Part shown: piece after piece, positions 53,400 through 62,733 of the stretch
Position numbering within the stretch: position 1 is the first letter of the stretch
Layout of the letters: each line of letters starts with the position of its first letter
NCBI GenBank assembly: GCA_030068145.1
Contig: JAPJBO010000724.1
Coordinates: 52,928-116,927 of the forward strand
Direction: 5' to 3'
Length of the DNA stretch: 64,000 nt
Origin: Diplonema papillatum
Lineage: Eukaryota; Euglenozoa; Diplonemea; Diplonemida; Diplonemidae
Program-made: the position numbers and the translations under genes
The notes under the pieces: generated by a model
What the model was told of the DNA's origin: nothing
Database searches by the model: none
The model's input: only the letters and a program-made list of their open reading frames with translations

Positions 53400-56300
53400 A
53401 GGGGCGCACCTGGGCCTGGGAACGGACGTGGAGAGCGTGGAGCAGCTGGACGATGCCACGGTAAAGGAGGTGCTGAAGCACGGGAAAACGCGGTGGTTCG
53501 GTCGAGCGATCGCAGCCCTCTCGGCGGCCAAGGTTGCGTCAGTGACGGAGGACTCGCTACGCACCATGAGGGAGAAGCACCCGGAGGCGGCACCCCCGCC
53601 GGGGCTACGGGGAGTTCAGAGGCAGGAGGTGGACAGCCCCCATGTCACGAAGGAGGCGGTGAAGAAGGCGTTGCGGTCCATGCCAAGGGGAACGGCGGCG
53701 GGACCGTCGGGCCTGACTGCGCAGCACCTGCTCGACTTGCTGGGCCCGGCATGTCCCCTGGCGGAGCCCCTGGCCGCGGCGGTCGGTTGCCTGGCCGTCG
53801 GGAAGATGGCAGAGAGCGCCAGGCCGTTTTGGTACGGTGCAAAGCTGGTAGCGCTGGAGAAGAAGGATGGCGGCCTCCGTCCGATCGCCTGCGGGGAAAT
53901 CCTGCGACGGCTAGCGGCGAAGGTCCTGATGGCGGACAAGGAGGTCAAGAAGGCCATCGAGAAGGCCCTGTTAGGGGCAACACAGACAGGGGTGGGGAGA
54001 AAGGCGGGGGCGGACGCAATGCTGACCTCTATGAGAAGAATAGGGGCGCTCTACATGTCCGAGGGGCCGGGAAAGGGCGTGGTGAAGCTGGACCTAAAGA
54101 ACGCGTTCAACCTTGTGGACCGGCAGTCTATCCTCCTGGCGGTGGCGGAGGAAGTCCCGGCTCTTGCTCGGTACGCGGAGGCGGCTTATGGGGCCAGGTC
54201 GCAGCTGACCTTCGGGCACGAAGTGGTGTGGTCGGAGAGCGGGGTGCAGCAGGGAGACCCCCTGGGGCCGCTGTTCTTCAGCCTCGTGTTGAAGAAGGTG
54301 CTCGAACGGGTGGAACGAGGGATGGGGGAACTGGAGGGGGACTTCTTGGAGGCCAGGTCCTTCTACCTCGATGACGGGGCGCTGGCGGGAACCTGGCAGG
54401 CCTTGGCGAACTGGGTTGCCCTGTTTGAGAGGGAGGGCGCCCAGGCGGGTATGTTCCTGAACCGGGAGAAAAGCGAGGTCGTGGTGCACCCGGTCGAGGC
54501 GGTCCCAGGGCAGTTTCAGGGGATGAAACACAAGCTGCTTGACAACTGGGAGCTCCTCGGCGCCCCGCTCGGCGGGCCGGAGGTCGTGGCGGCAGCGGTG
54601 GAGAGGGCACTGGAGAAGGCGGACAAGAAGTCGAGGGCGATCTCGACCCTGCCGGACCCGCACGTGGCGCTGGCGCTCCTCCGGACTTGTGCCGGTTTTG
54701 CGACAGTGGTCTCGCTTATGCGCTCGACCGGGTCGGTGGGCGACTATGCGAAGGTCGACCGGTCCACGAGGGCAGCCCTGGGGAACATCCTCGGGGCCGA
54801 GCTGGATGAGGAGACGTGGGCACAGGCTTCCCTCCCGACGAGGTTGGGGGGACTAGGGCTGCACTCTTGCGGCAGCACGGCTGCGATAGCGGGAGTCGCA
54901 GCGGCACTGAGCGGATGGGAGGCAGGGCAGGATCTGATGAGCACAGAAACAAGGGCAAGGGTCAGCCAGGCCGCAGATCCCCTTTGCCAAGCGGCAGTGA
55001 ACTGCCCCCATCTCGCACAGTACCCTACCGTCCTGACGAAAGTCCAGGACGCACAGCGAGTGGGAGCGGAACAGAAACCGCGGCAGCAGAAGATCTGGAG
55101 CGCCGAAGTAGCGCAGCTGAGGAGGGAGGCCATCATGGAGGTGGCGGACGAAAGGAAGCAGGCCAGGATGCAGAGCTGTGCGGCGAGGCACTCTGCGGCT
55201 TGGCTGTACGGCAGCTACGACGCCCCGGAGTGGATGTGGCTCTCTCCGGCGGAGTTCAATGTGGCAGTGCGCATGAGGCTAGGGCTTCCCCTGACGGCGC
55301 AGGTCGGGAAGTGCCGCTTGTGCGGGGATGCGGACGCGGACGTGATGGGGGACCACTCCCTGTGCTGCATGTCCGGGGGGCTCAGGACGAGGGCACACAC
55401 AGCCCTTCGTAACGAGGTGGCGGCTGTGGCCCGAGAAGCGCTCCTGACACCGGCCCTGGAGGTGCAGCCGTTCACGCAGCCGGCGCACACGGGGCTCCGC
55501 CTCGATGTGGCCTACCAGCGAGGGGGGAAGCTGCGGCTGATTGACGTTGCAATCACGTTCCCCTTGAAGCCGACCGGGGGGTCGCGCAGGAAAGCGGCCG
55601 AAGGACCAGGGGGGGCGGCTACCGCGTACGAGGCTGTCAAACGCGGCAAGTACACGAGAGCGGTGGAGCAGGAGGCCCCCCTGCTGGCGATGGAGCTGGT
55701 GCCGATCGTGGTGGACACCCTTGGGGCGTGGGGGGACTCGGCAGGGCCGGAGCTGAGGGCGCTGATATCAGCGTTGCACCGGAGGTATGACTGGGAGTCG
55801 TACCCCTCCCTCGCCCAGCTGGTTTACCACCGGCTCAGCTTCGCCGTGATGAAGGCGGTTTCCAGGATCGCCATGGCGAACACCTTGGTGTCGCTGGAGC
55901 CGGGGATGCCGGAAGCAGACGGCGGAGAGGAGCGAGATGAGGCTCCCGTAGACGAGGATGAGGAGAGCAGCGGGTCAGACCCGTCCGACTCGGGCTCGGC
56001 GGGTGCTGACTCGGACTCTTCCGGCCCGCCCCCGCCAGAGGGAGGAAACAGACAGGTACGCCCTAATCCACCCCCAGCACAGGAACAAGCAGGAGCGCAG
56101 CCGGCGCCCAAGCCGGCAGCAAAGCCGGCGGCGAAGCCCGCACCGAAGCCGGGTGCGGCCCCCTCCGCAGACGAGCAGGAGAGGGGGGCCAGGCGGAAGG
56201 CAGCGCAGGCGGCGGAGGCCGCTGCGCTCCTTCAGGCCGAGGCGGAGCAGAAGGAGGCAGCCCGCGTTGCTGAGGTGCGGGCCCAGCAAATCGTCACGCA

Positions 56301-57843
56301 AGCGGTGGCCGCGGAGCTCATCCGCAAGAACGACGAGAAGCGGAAGGCGGCCGAGGCAGAGCGGGCGGAGGTATGTAGGAAGGACGCGGAGCAGAGGAGG
56401 CAGAGGACGATGCAGGAGGCCGACGCGATGGAAGCGCGAGCCCTGCTGAGGAGGGAGGCGTTGCGGAAGGCACGCCAAGCCCCCCCTTCTCACTCTTCAG
56501 CTCCTCCCCCCACCAAAACCAGCACAGGTACCGCGACTCCGAGCGTCAAGCCGGCCGCCAGGGCGCCGGAGGCCAGGGCTGGGAAGCCCGGCGTCAAGCT
56601 GGTGGTGAAGAAGCCGGCGGGGTCGGGGAGGCAAGGAGCAGCCTCCAACCGAAGCGGCGAGGGATCCACCACGGTGAGCTCCCCTGACTGCGTGATCTTG
56701 GTCGACTCACCCAGCAAGGGGGGGGCAGGCGGGGTGAGCAGCCCCGTCTCCCCAGCGATCCTGGTGCCCCAAGCCGCGACGGGGCGAGGTTGCTCCAACC
56801 CTTCCCGAGCAGCCTCGGCAAGGCCAGCAGGAGGGCGGCAGGAGGCGGCACTGCCGCCGCTTCAAAGGTATGGTCCGTACGCCCCCCCAGCGGCACCCGG
56901 GGGCCGGAGCTCAGGTGGGGCCCCCGGTTGTGCCGCACTAAAATTAACACCAAAAGCAGCGGGGGGACAGGCGCAGCTAGCTGGCCAGGGCGGAGATAAT
57001 GGGCAGCACTGCGCTGGATCGGCGGCCGAAGCGCAGGAGGGGAAGCGAGGGGTGATCACGATCCCGAGCGGGGAAGGGGCCACTCAAGCGAGCAACTCAT
57101 GCCGGTCGCGTCTGGGCAACGCGTCCGGTTTGAGGGGGACTGGGGGTGCAGGAGGAGCCGCCACCCCCACTGTGAGCTTGAGGGGCCCCCGACCTGTGAA
57201 GGTGACTGTGAGTCCTGAGCCCACCCGAGGGCGTCAAGCAGCGGATCCTGGCAGCCAGTCAGCCAGGGCAGGGCGGGAGGGACAGCAGAGGGCGGCGACA
57301 GCGCCAGCCAGGAAAAGGAGTGCGGCGGTGCAGAGGGTGGTAGACCCCAAGAAAGTGAAAGAGGGCCAGGACGGACGGAACGGCCAAGGAGTCAGCGGCA
57401 CAAGATGCCAACAAGGACCCCCCCTTGCCGGGGGAGGGAAACCAGGAGCGAGCGGGAGGTCAGGCAACCCCAAGTCACAGGAACAAAGCGCGCAAAAGAG
57501 CCAGGGAGCAAGTCAGCCCTTGACAGGGGTAGCTCGGAGCGCAGCATCATCATCAGTCAGCGGAAGCAAAAACAAACAAACAAACCCAGGAGCAGGAGCG
57601 GAGCAGGGAGAGATGGTTGACCTCACTCTCCCTGATGCTGTCGTGACTCGGCCTGACAAGCCCCCCTCCGGGGGAGTCACGGGGGATGGCCTCCTCAGCA
57701 GCAGTCTCTAAGGGCCCCCGGTTGTTTTAGTGGGTAGCGTTCGGCCACCATAGCTCCACGAACGTAGTCCCACACTCTCCGCTTAGTCCACGGGGGTCGT
57801 GCGTAAAGCATTTTTTCCGGGTTACAAAAAAAAAAAAGAAAGA
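53400..57843 (+). mobile_element. E5: 5'-truncated non-LTR retrotransposon with C-terminal endonuclease
   Basis: Similarity to E6 starts at 53404 inside the pre-RT region (GLGTDVESVEQLDD against GLATDVEDADQLDA), so ORF1 and the ORF2 start are missing. It ends with a 3' UTR and an A12 tail at 57826-57843. R2-like layout: RT then restriction-like endonuclease. Confidence 0.88.
53401..57711 (+). CDS. E5 ORF2: RT, restriction-like endonuclease and long disordered tail
   Basis: About 1436 aa, open, no natural start. RT: LVALEKKDGGLRPIACGE, VKLDLKNAFN (A, near 54088), SGVQQGDPLGPLFF (B), FYLDDGAL (C, near 54361). Endonuclease: zinc ribbon CRLCGDADADVMGDHSLCC (near 55312), RTRAHTALRNE, LDVAYQRG...LIDVAITFP, then KRGKYTRA and VPIVVDTLGAW, matching the R2-type PD-(D/E)XK end. 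After about residue 830 comes some 600 aa of Ala/Pro/Glu/Lys-rich low complexity with a coiled-coil-like Ala/Glu/Arg stretch and two SUMO-interaction-like motifs (CVILVDSP; MVDLTLPD). It nicks target DNA and primes reverse transcription there. All catalytic motifs remain. Confidence 0.82.
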   Translation, partial: GAHLGLGTDVESVEQLDDATVKEVLKHGKTRWFGRAIAALSAAKVASVTEDSLRTMREKHPEAAPPPGLRGVQRQEVDSPHVTKEAVKKALRSMPRGTAAGPSGLTAQHLLDLLGPACPLAEPLAAAVGCLAVGKMAESARPFWYGAKLVALEKKDGGLRPIACGEILRRLAAKVLMADKEVKKAIEKALLGATQTGVGRKAGADAMLTSMRRIGALYMSEGPGKGVVKLDLKNAFNLVDRQSILLAVAEEVPALARYAEAAYGARSQLTFGHEVVWSESGVQQGDPLGPLFFSLVLKKVLERVERGMGELEGDFLEARSFYLDDGALAGTWQALANWVALFEREGAQAGMFLNREKSEVVVHPVEAVPGQFQGMKHKLLDNWELLGAPLGGPEVVAAAVERALEKADKKSRAISTLPDPHVALALLRTCAGFATVVSLMRSTGSVGDYAKVDRSTRAALGNILGAELDEETWAQASLPTRLGGLGLHSCGSTAAIAGVAAALSGWEAGQDLMSTETRARVSQAADPLCQAAVNCPHLAQYPTVLTKVQDAQRVGAEQKPRQQKIWSAEVAQLRREAIMEVADERKQARMQSCAARHSAAWLYGSYDAPEWMWLSPAEFNVAVRMRLGLPLTAQVGKCRLCGDADADVMGDHSLCCMSGGLRTRAHTALRNEVAAVAREALLTPALEVQPFTQPAHTGLRLDVAYQRGGKLRLIDVAITFPLKPTGGSRRKAAEGPGGAATAYEAVKRGKYTRAVEQEAPLLAMELVPIVVDTLGAWGDSAGPELRALISALHRRYDWESYPSLAQLVYHRLSFAVMKAVSRIAMANTLVSLEPGMPEADGGEERDEAPVDEDEESSGSDPSDSGSAGADSDSSGPPPPEGGNRQVRPNPPPAQEQAGAQPAPKPAAKPAAKPAPKPGAAPSADEQERGARRKAAQAAEAAALLQAEAEQKEAARVAEVRAQQIVTQAVAAELIRKNDEKRKAAEAERAEVCRKDAEQRRQRTMQEADAMEARALLRREALRKARQAPPSHSSAPPPTKTSTGTATPSVKPAARAPEARAGKPGVKLVVKKPAGSGRQGAASNRSGEGSTTVSSPDCVILVDSPSKGGAGGVSSPVSPAILVPQAATGRGCSNPSRAASARPAGGRQEAALPPLQRYGPYAPPAAPGGRSSGGAPGCAALKLTPKAAGGQAQLAGQGGDNGQHCAGSAAEAQEGKRGVITIPSGEGATQASNSCRSRLGNASGLRGTGGAGGAATPTVSLRGPRPVKVTVSPEPTRGRQAADPGSQSARAGREGQQRAATAPARKRSAAVQRVVDPKKVKEGQDGRNGQGVSGTRCQQGPPLAGGGKPGASGRSGNPKSQEQSAQKSQGASQPLTGVARSAASSSVSGSKNKQTNPGAGAEQGEMVDLTLPDAVVTRPDKPPSGGVTGDGLLSSSL

Positions 57844-58075
57844 GAACAAAGGAAGTTGGTACCAAAGGAAGCGAGCTAGAGAGGCGCACGGTGCAGGACG
57901 CAAGCCCCGCACTTTGTGTTCACCCCTAGCTCGCACACGCGCGCTACAACTCACACACCACCTACCCCCACCACCTACTACCCCGCACACACGCACGGAA
58001 AAAAAAGAACACACGCACACACCCGCACGCACACACAAAGAACCTCACACACACACACAACGCGCGCCCCCCAGG

Positions 58076-59476
58076 ATGACCCGATCCGGCTGGAAAACAG
58101 TCGGATCGCCTGGCCGCCAGCCCCCGCATGTCAGCGAGGGGCGGAGGGCGGCAGCCGCGCAGCCGACGGCCTCGAAGCCGACGTCGAAGGCGGTGACGAC
58201 CGCAAAGCAACGACAGGGGCCCGGAGAGGCCGCATCGAGAAGGGCAGCGACGGCTGCACCGCAGAAGGCCGGCGGGAGAGCGCCCCCGCCGCAGGAGGAC
58301 CGCAGGGGGGACCGCCCCCTCTGCCGCGAGTTCAACTCGCCCGGCGGATGCAGCCGCCAGCCGTGCCGCTTCAGGCACGTGCCCACACCGGCCTGCATCG
58401 AGGCCCTGACGGCCTTGGGGTGCCGTCGGGCCGGGTGCCGGCACCGCCACGTCGCAGCGTGCGACGTCGAAGGCTGCAACGACGCAGCGTGCGAGGCGGC
58501 GCACCCGCAGGACCCACGGCTGATGGGTCGTCTGCCTCGAAGGTGGGAGCCGGTCGACGGTGTGCCTTCCCCTTTCTCCCCCCCCCAAGCAACCGGGTCC
58601 TCCCCGGTCGCCGCCCGGTTCCAGACCGCCCCTGTAGCCCCGTGGGCCTTCTCCCGCCAGCTCCCGGAGCCGCCCGCCGCACCCACGGAGCGGACCTCCT
58701 CCCCGGCGGAGCCCGCTCCGGAGTGGAGGTGGGACAGCCCTTTCGACCCCGGGGAGGCGCTCCTGCTCAAGGAGGAGGAGCTGAGGGCCGCCATCAGGTG
58801 GGCAGCCCTCACCGAAGCCGCCGCCCTGTGGGCAGCCATGCGCGAGTCAGAGCCGCTCGCGCTTACGGAGCTGGGCTTCGCGGGCGAGGTCTGCTCGGGC
58901 TGCGGGGCGGTGGTCGCCACCCGGGGAGAGGTGGAGCACCACTCCGCCATGCACAGGGCGGAGGTGGCGGCCCGGGCCTGGGGGAACATGTACGGGACGT
59001 GCGTCCGGTATATGGAGGCCGGGCTGAAGGCGCACGCCGCCGGGGCCCTTGCACTCTCCCAGGAGTACGAGGCCCAGAAAGCGCAGATGACGCGCGAGGG
59101 GAAGGAGAGGGAGGGGATCGCCCTCGAAGAAGCGAGGCAGTGGCCCCGCAGATCCTTGCATCTGCAAGTCGGGGAGAGGGAGGGGAGGAGGGACGTCGCC
59201 TTCTTGGAGGCGGCGGAGGCCACAGAGGCCCTCGCCCAAATGAAGGAGGACAAGGAGCGCCGCCTCGCCCTCGCCCTCGCCGCCCTCGCCATCAAAAAAG
59301 ATCCCCCCGGACCCCCGGGCTGCGACGTCCTCATGGGGTCGCAGCGGCCAGAGGCCGACCCCCCCCAACCCGGCGAGCACAAGGACCCGGGGAGCGACGC
59401 GCCCATGGGGGAGGCCCAGGGGCCGGGCCCTGGTGCCGAGAACCCCGCCAAGCGGCCGAAGACCTCAGGCGACTGA
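58076..59476 (+). CDS. E6 ORF1: CCCH zinc-finger nucleic-acid-binding protein
   Basis: 466 aa from the ATG at 58076. Three tandem CCCH fingers at about residues 82-145: CREFNSPGGCSRQPCRFRH (Cx8Cx4Cx3H), CIEALTALGCRRAGCRHRH (Cx8Cx4Cx3H) and CDVEGCNDAACEAAH. A Pro-rich stretch follows, then a helical region with a C2H2-like CSGCGAVV...HHSAMH, an Ala/Glu-rich coiled coil and the basic end AKRPKTSGD. It is probably the RNA-binding chaperone-type protein of the element. The other plus frame is also open throughout, because the sequence is GC-rich. Confidence 0.7.
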   Translation: MTRSGWKTVGSPGRQPPHVSEGRRAAAAQPTASKPTSKAVTTAKQRQGPGEAASRRAATAAPQKAGGRAPPPQEDRRGDRPLCREFNSPGGCSRQPCRFRHVPTPACIEALTALGCRRAGCRHRHVAACDVEGCNDAACEAAHPQDPRLMGRLPRRWEPVDGVPSPFSPPQATGSSPVAARFQTAPVAPWAFSRQLPEPPAAPTERTSSPAEPAPEWRWDSPFDPGEALLLKEEELRAAIRWAALTEAAALWAAMRESEPLALTELGFAGEVCSGCGAVVATRGEVEHHSAMHRAEVAARAWGNMYGTCVRYMEAGLKAHAAGALALSQEYEAQKAQMTREGKEREGIALEEARQWPRRSLHLQVGEREGRRDVAFLEAAEATEALAQMKEDKERRLALALAALAIKKDPPGPPGCDVLMGSQRPEADPPQPGEHKDPGSDAPMGEAQGPGPGAENPAKRPKTSGD

Positions 59477-59478
59477 GC

Positions 59479-62400
59479 GGGCTCGGCCGCTCGGCGGCGA
59501 GCGCGGCACCCCCAGAAAGGACACCCAACAGGAAGGGGAAGGGGGGACACACACACAGGTCCGCAACGAGATCGCTGGGGCGCGGTGGGGACGACCTCAC
59601 CGTGGATGGTTGCGTCGAGCCGCACCCGGGGCCCGCCGCGCCCCCCCCACCGGCCCCAGCCGCCCCGCCGCCGGTCTGCCTCTGCGGGCGCCTGCCGGGA
59701 GTCCAGGGCAGGCACAGGAACATGTGCCCCCTGTCGCGGGCGTACCGCCCGGACGCGGCCCCGGCGGCACCACCGGCCAACAACCACCGACGCCGAGCCC
59801 CGGCGGCAGGCCAGGCAGCCGACCCAGCGGCGGGGCCGGCCCACGCAGCGTTCGAGGAGGAGATGCCGTTCTCGTTCGCGGAGATCAGCGCACTGGCTGT
59901 GCCCAAGCTGGAGCGGATCCCGCTGGATGCGCAGCTGGTGGTGGCCGCGCAGCTGGCGAAGGCGCTACAGCTGGCGGCCACGGGGAGCGTAACCGGGTGG
60001 CTCCGGTTACACTCCTTCGCCACCCTCGTCCTCTTCAAACCGCGCAGAGGGGGGAGGAAGAAGGTGGCGGCCGCCCTGAGGAGTCGCTGCCACCTTTGGG
60101 CGCACGGCAGGTTCGGCGAGCTCTGGACGGAGGCGCAGGAAGTGGCGGCAGGCAGGAGGCAGGCGGGCGTGCCCCCGGTCCGGTTCCTCGTGATGGACGA
60201 GGACGACAACCAGATCGGGCGGTTCGTCGGTCTGGCGACAGACGTGGAGGACGCCGACCAGCTGGATGCGAAGACCGTCCAGCAGGTCATCCGCAAGACG
60301 AAGGCCCGGTGGTTCGGGAAGGCGGTGGCCGCGCTCTCGGCGGCGAAGGTGGCCCCAGTGAACGAGGAGACACTGGGGGTCATGAGAGAAAAACACCCAC
60401 AGGCGCCAGAACCCCCCCTCCCCCCAATACCACCACAGGCGAACGCGGAGATCGACGTCTCTTGGGGGATCGTCATTAAGACGCTGAGGGCGCTCCCCCG
60501 AGGGACGGCGCCAGGGCCGTCAGGGCTGTCGGCGCAGCACCTGCTGGACCTGGTGAGCCCGGGCTCGCCGATAAGGGCCCCCCTGGTGGCGGTGATCGCG
60601 CGGATCGCCACCGGGAGCCTCCCGGACGAGGCCCGGCCGCACGGGTTTGGGGCCAGGCTAGTGGCCCTCGAGAAGAAGGACGGGGGTCTCCGGCCCATCG
60701 CCTGTGGAGAGGTCCTGAGGAGGATGGCGGCCAAGATCTTGGCCAGGGACAAGTCCGTGGTGCAGGCGGTCAAGCCCATCCTGGAGAGGTGCGGCCAGAC
60801 CGGGGTCGGGATGAAGTCCGGCGCCGACGCCATGGTCTGCGCGATGCGGTGCGTGGGAGAGGCGTACCGGCGCGACGGCCAAGGGCGAGGGATCCTGAAG
60901 GTGGACCTGCAGAACGCCTTTAACAAGGTGAGCAGGGAGGCCATCTTGCAGGCAGTGGCCGAGAGCGCCCCAGGCCTCCTGCCATACGCGATAGCGGCGT
61001 ACGGGCGCAGGTCACGGCTTTCCTTCGGGGAGGAAGTGGTCTGGTCCGAGTGCGGAGTGCAACAGGGGGACCCACTCGGGCCGTTGTTCTTCTGTCTCGT
61101 GTTGGAGAAGGTCCTGCGGAAAGTGGACTTGTCCCTGGCCGAGCGGCTGCCACCCTTGGGGGCCAATGATATTCCGCAGGGGGCCCTAGCCCCGGCCCAG
61201 CCCCAAGAACAACAACAACAACAACCACAGCAACAGGACATGGAGGTGGACGGGGCAGGGGCGGGCCCAGCAAACCCGGTACAGGAACCAGCCCCCCCGG
61301 TACAGGTACCAGCCCCCCCGGTACAGGTACCAGCCCCCCCGGTACAGGCACCAGCCCCCCCGGTACAGGAGCCGGCCCCCCCAGCACAACCGGACGCGTT
61401 GCGGGTGTCCCAGCTAGACGCGCGAGCGTTCTACCTGGATGATGGCGCCGCGGCGGGGCTATGGGAGCACCTGATCGCGTGGCTCGCCGCATTCGAGCTG
61501 GAGGGGGGCGCGGTGGGAATGCACCTCAACAGAGGGAAGAGCGAGGTGGTCTGCCTCGCGGGCGAGCGGGTGCCGGACGAGTTCGCGGCCATGACCCGGT
61601 GTTCACTGGAGAGCTGGGAGATTCTGGGAGCACCCTGTGGGTCCGAGGCCGCGGTGCGGGAGGCGGTGGCAAAGGTCCTGGACAGGGCCGAGAAGCGGGC
61701 AAGGGCCATTGCCAGCCTCCCGGACCCACACACGGCCCTGGCCCTGTTGAACTCGTGCGCGGGGTTCGTCTGCGTGGTCTCCCTCATGCGGGCCACGGGC
61801 CCGGTGGCGGACTACGGGAGGGTGGACGCCTTCATGCGGCGAGCCCTGGCGAGGACCCTCGGGGCCGAGCTGGGGGACACCGAGTGGGTGCAGGCCTCGC
61901 TGCCCCTGAGGCTGGGCGGCCTAGGGATGCACTCGTGCGCCGACTCGGCGGCCGTGGCAGGGGTGGCGGCGACCTTGGAGGGCATCAAGGGGCTGCCGCT
62001 GCTGACGAGAGCCCCCGGGGGGGGGCCACTTCAAATCACACTCACACAGGACTCCGTATGCGCGGCGTCGCTCGCCTGCCCCAGACTTGCACTCTTTCCG
62101 GAAGTCCTGACCGAGGTCAGAGACTCACTGCAAGCAGGGGCAGCGGGCGCGCCACGCAAGCAGAAGGAATGGAGTGGGAAGATCTCCGGGGCCAGGCAGG
62201 CGGGCCTGCTGAGGGATCCGCTCGTCGGGGTCAGGGGCCAGGCGAGGATCCGCAGCTGTGCCGCCAAGCACGCCTCCACGTGGCTCTACGGGGCGCACAA
62301 CGCCCCGGACGACCTCTGGATGTCCCCAGCCGAGCTCACAGTGGCAGTGCGCTTGCGGCTGGGGATGCAGCTGGCGCCGCAGGCACGCGAGTGCCGGCTC

Positions 62401-62733
62401 TGCGGGGCGGCCGAGGCCGACCGCTTCGGGGACCACTCCCTGACGTGCCTCAACGCGGGGCTGCGCACGCGGGCGCACACAGCGCTCCGCAACGAGGTGG
62501 GCGCCCTCGCGAGGGAGGCGCTTCTCTGCCCGGTCCTAGAGGACCGGCCCTTCACAAAACACCCACACAGGAACAAGCGCGTCGACGTAGCGTACACGCG
62601 CGGAGAGAAGAGGAGGCTGATCGACGTGGCGATCACCTTCCCGCTACAGGCGAACGCGGTGAAGAAGGCGGCGGAGACCGAGGGTGGGGCGGCCACGAAG
62701 TACGAGGCCGTCAAGCGGCGGTCTCCCACCTAG
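59479..62733 (+). CDS. E6 ORF2: RT and damaged endonuclease, premature stop
   Basis: About 1084 codons in the frame after ORF1; the frame is open upstream through ORF1, and the first ATG at 59722 would cut an N-terminal finger (VCLCGRLPGVQGRHRNMC), so the start is uncertain and a -1 frameshift from ORF1 is possible. RT: LVALEKKDGGLRPIACGE, LKVDLQNAFNK (A), GVQQGDPLGPLFF (B), FYLDDGAA (C, near 61430). About 75 extra residues lie between B and C. Endonuclease: CRLCGAAEADRFGDHSLTC, VDVAYTRG...LIDVAITFP. It then stops at 62733 after KYEAVKRRSPT, where E5 continues with KYTRAVEQ. Confidence 0.82.
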   Translation, partial: GLGRSAASAAPPERTPNRKGKGGHTHRSATRSLGRGGDDLTVDGCVEPHPGPAAPPPPAPAAPPPVCLCGRLPGVQGRHRNMCPLSRAYRPDAAPAAPPANNHRRRAPAAGQAADPAAGPAHAAFEEEMPFSFAEISALAVPKLERIPLDAQLVVAAQLAKALQLAATGSVTGWLRLHSFATLVLFKPRRGGRKKVAAALRSRCHLWAHGRFGELWTEAQEVAAGRRQAGVPPVRFLVMDEDDNQIGRFVGLATDVEDADQLDAKTVQQVIRKTKARWFGKAVAALSAAKVAPVNEETLGVMREKHPQAPEPPLPPIPPQANAEIDVSWGIVIKTLRALPRGTAPGPSGLSAQHLLDLVSPGSPIRAPLVAVIARIATGSLPDEARPHGFGARLVALEKKDGGLRPIACGEVLRRMAAKILARDKSVVQAVKPILERCGQTGVGMKSGADAMVCAMRCVGEAYRRDGQGRGILKVDLQNAFNKVSREAILQAVAESAPGLLPYAIAAYGRRSRLSFGEEVVWSECGVQQGDPLGPLFFCLVLEKVLRKVDLSLAERLPPLGANDIPQGALAPAQPQEQQQQQPQQQDMEVDGAGAGPANPVQEPAPPVQVPAPPVQVPAPPVQAPAPPVQEPAPPAQPDALRVSQLDARAFYLDDGAAAGLWEHLIAWLAAFELEGGAVGMHLNRGKSEVVCLAGERVPDEFAAMTRCSLESWEILGAPCGSEAAVREAVAKVLDRAEKRARAIASLPDPHTALALLNSCAGFVCVVSLMRATGPVADYGRVDAFMRRALARTLGAELGDTEWVQASLPLRLGGLGMHSCADSAAVAGVAATLEGIKGLPLLTRAPGGGPLQITLTQDSVCAASLACPRLALFPEVLTEVRDSLQAGAAGAPRKQKEWSGKISGARQAGLLRDPLVGVRGQARIRSCAAKHASTWLYGAHNAPDDLWMSPAELTVAVRLRLGMQLAPQARECRLCGAAEADRFGDHSLTCLNAGLRTRAHTALRNEVGALAREALLCPVLEDRPFTKHPHRNKRVDVAYTRGEKRRLIDVAITFPLQANAVKKAAETEGGAATKYEAVKRRSPT
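61265..61395 (+). repeat. In-frame 21-bp repeat in the E6 RT palm (VPAPPVQ)
   Basis: Five copies of GTACAGGTACCAGCCCCCCC-type units, preceded by a Gln run (EQQQQQPQQQ). They lie between RT motifs B and C and are absent from E5. Confidence 0.9.

Noticed and set aside
57962-61492. Long minus-strand ORFs opposite E6
   Set aside because: High GC content leaves all frames open; only the plus frames show zinc fingers, RT and endonuclease motifs.
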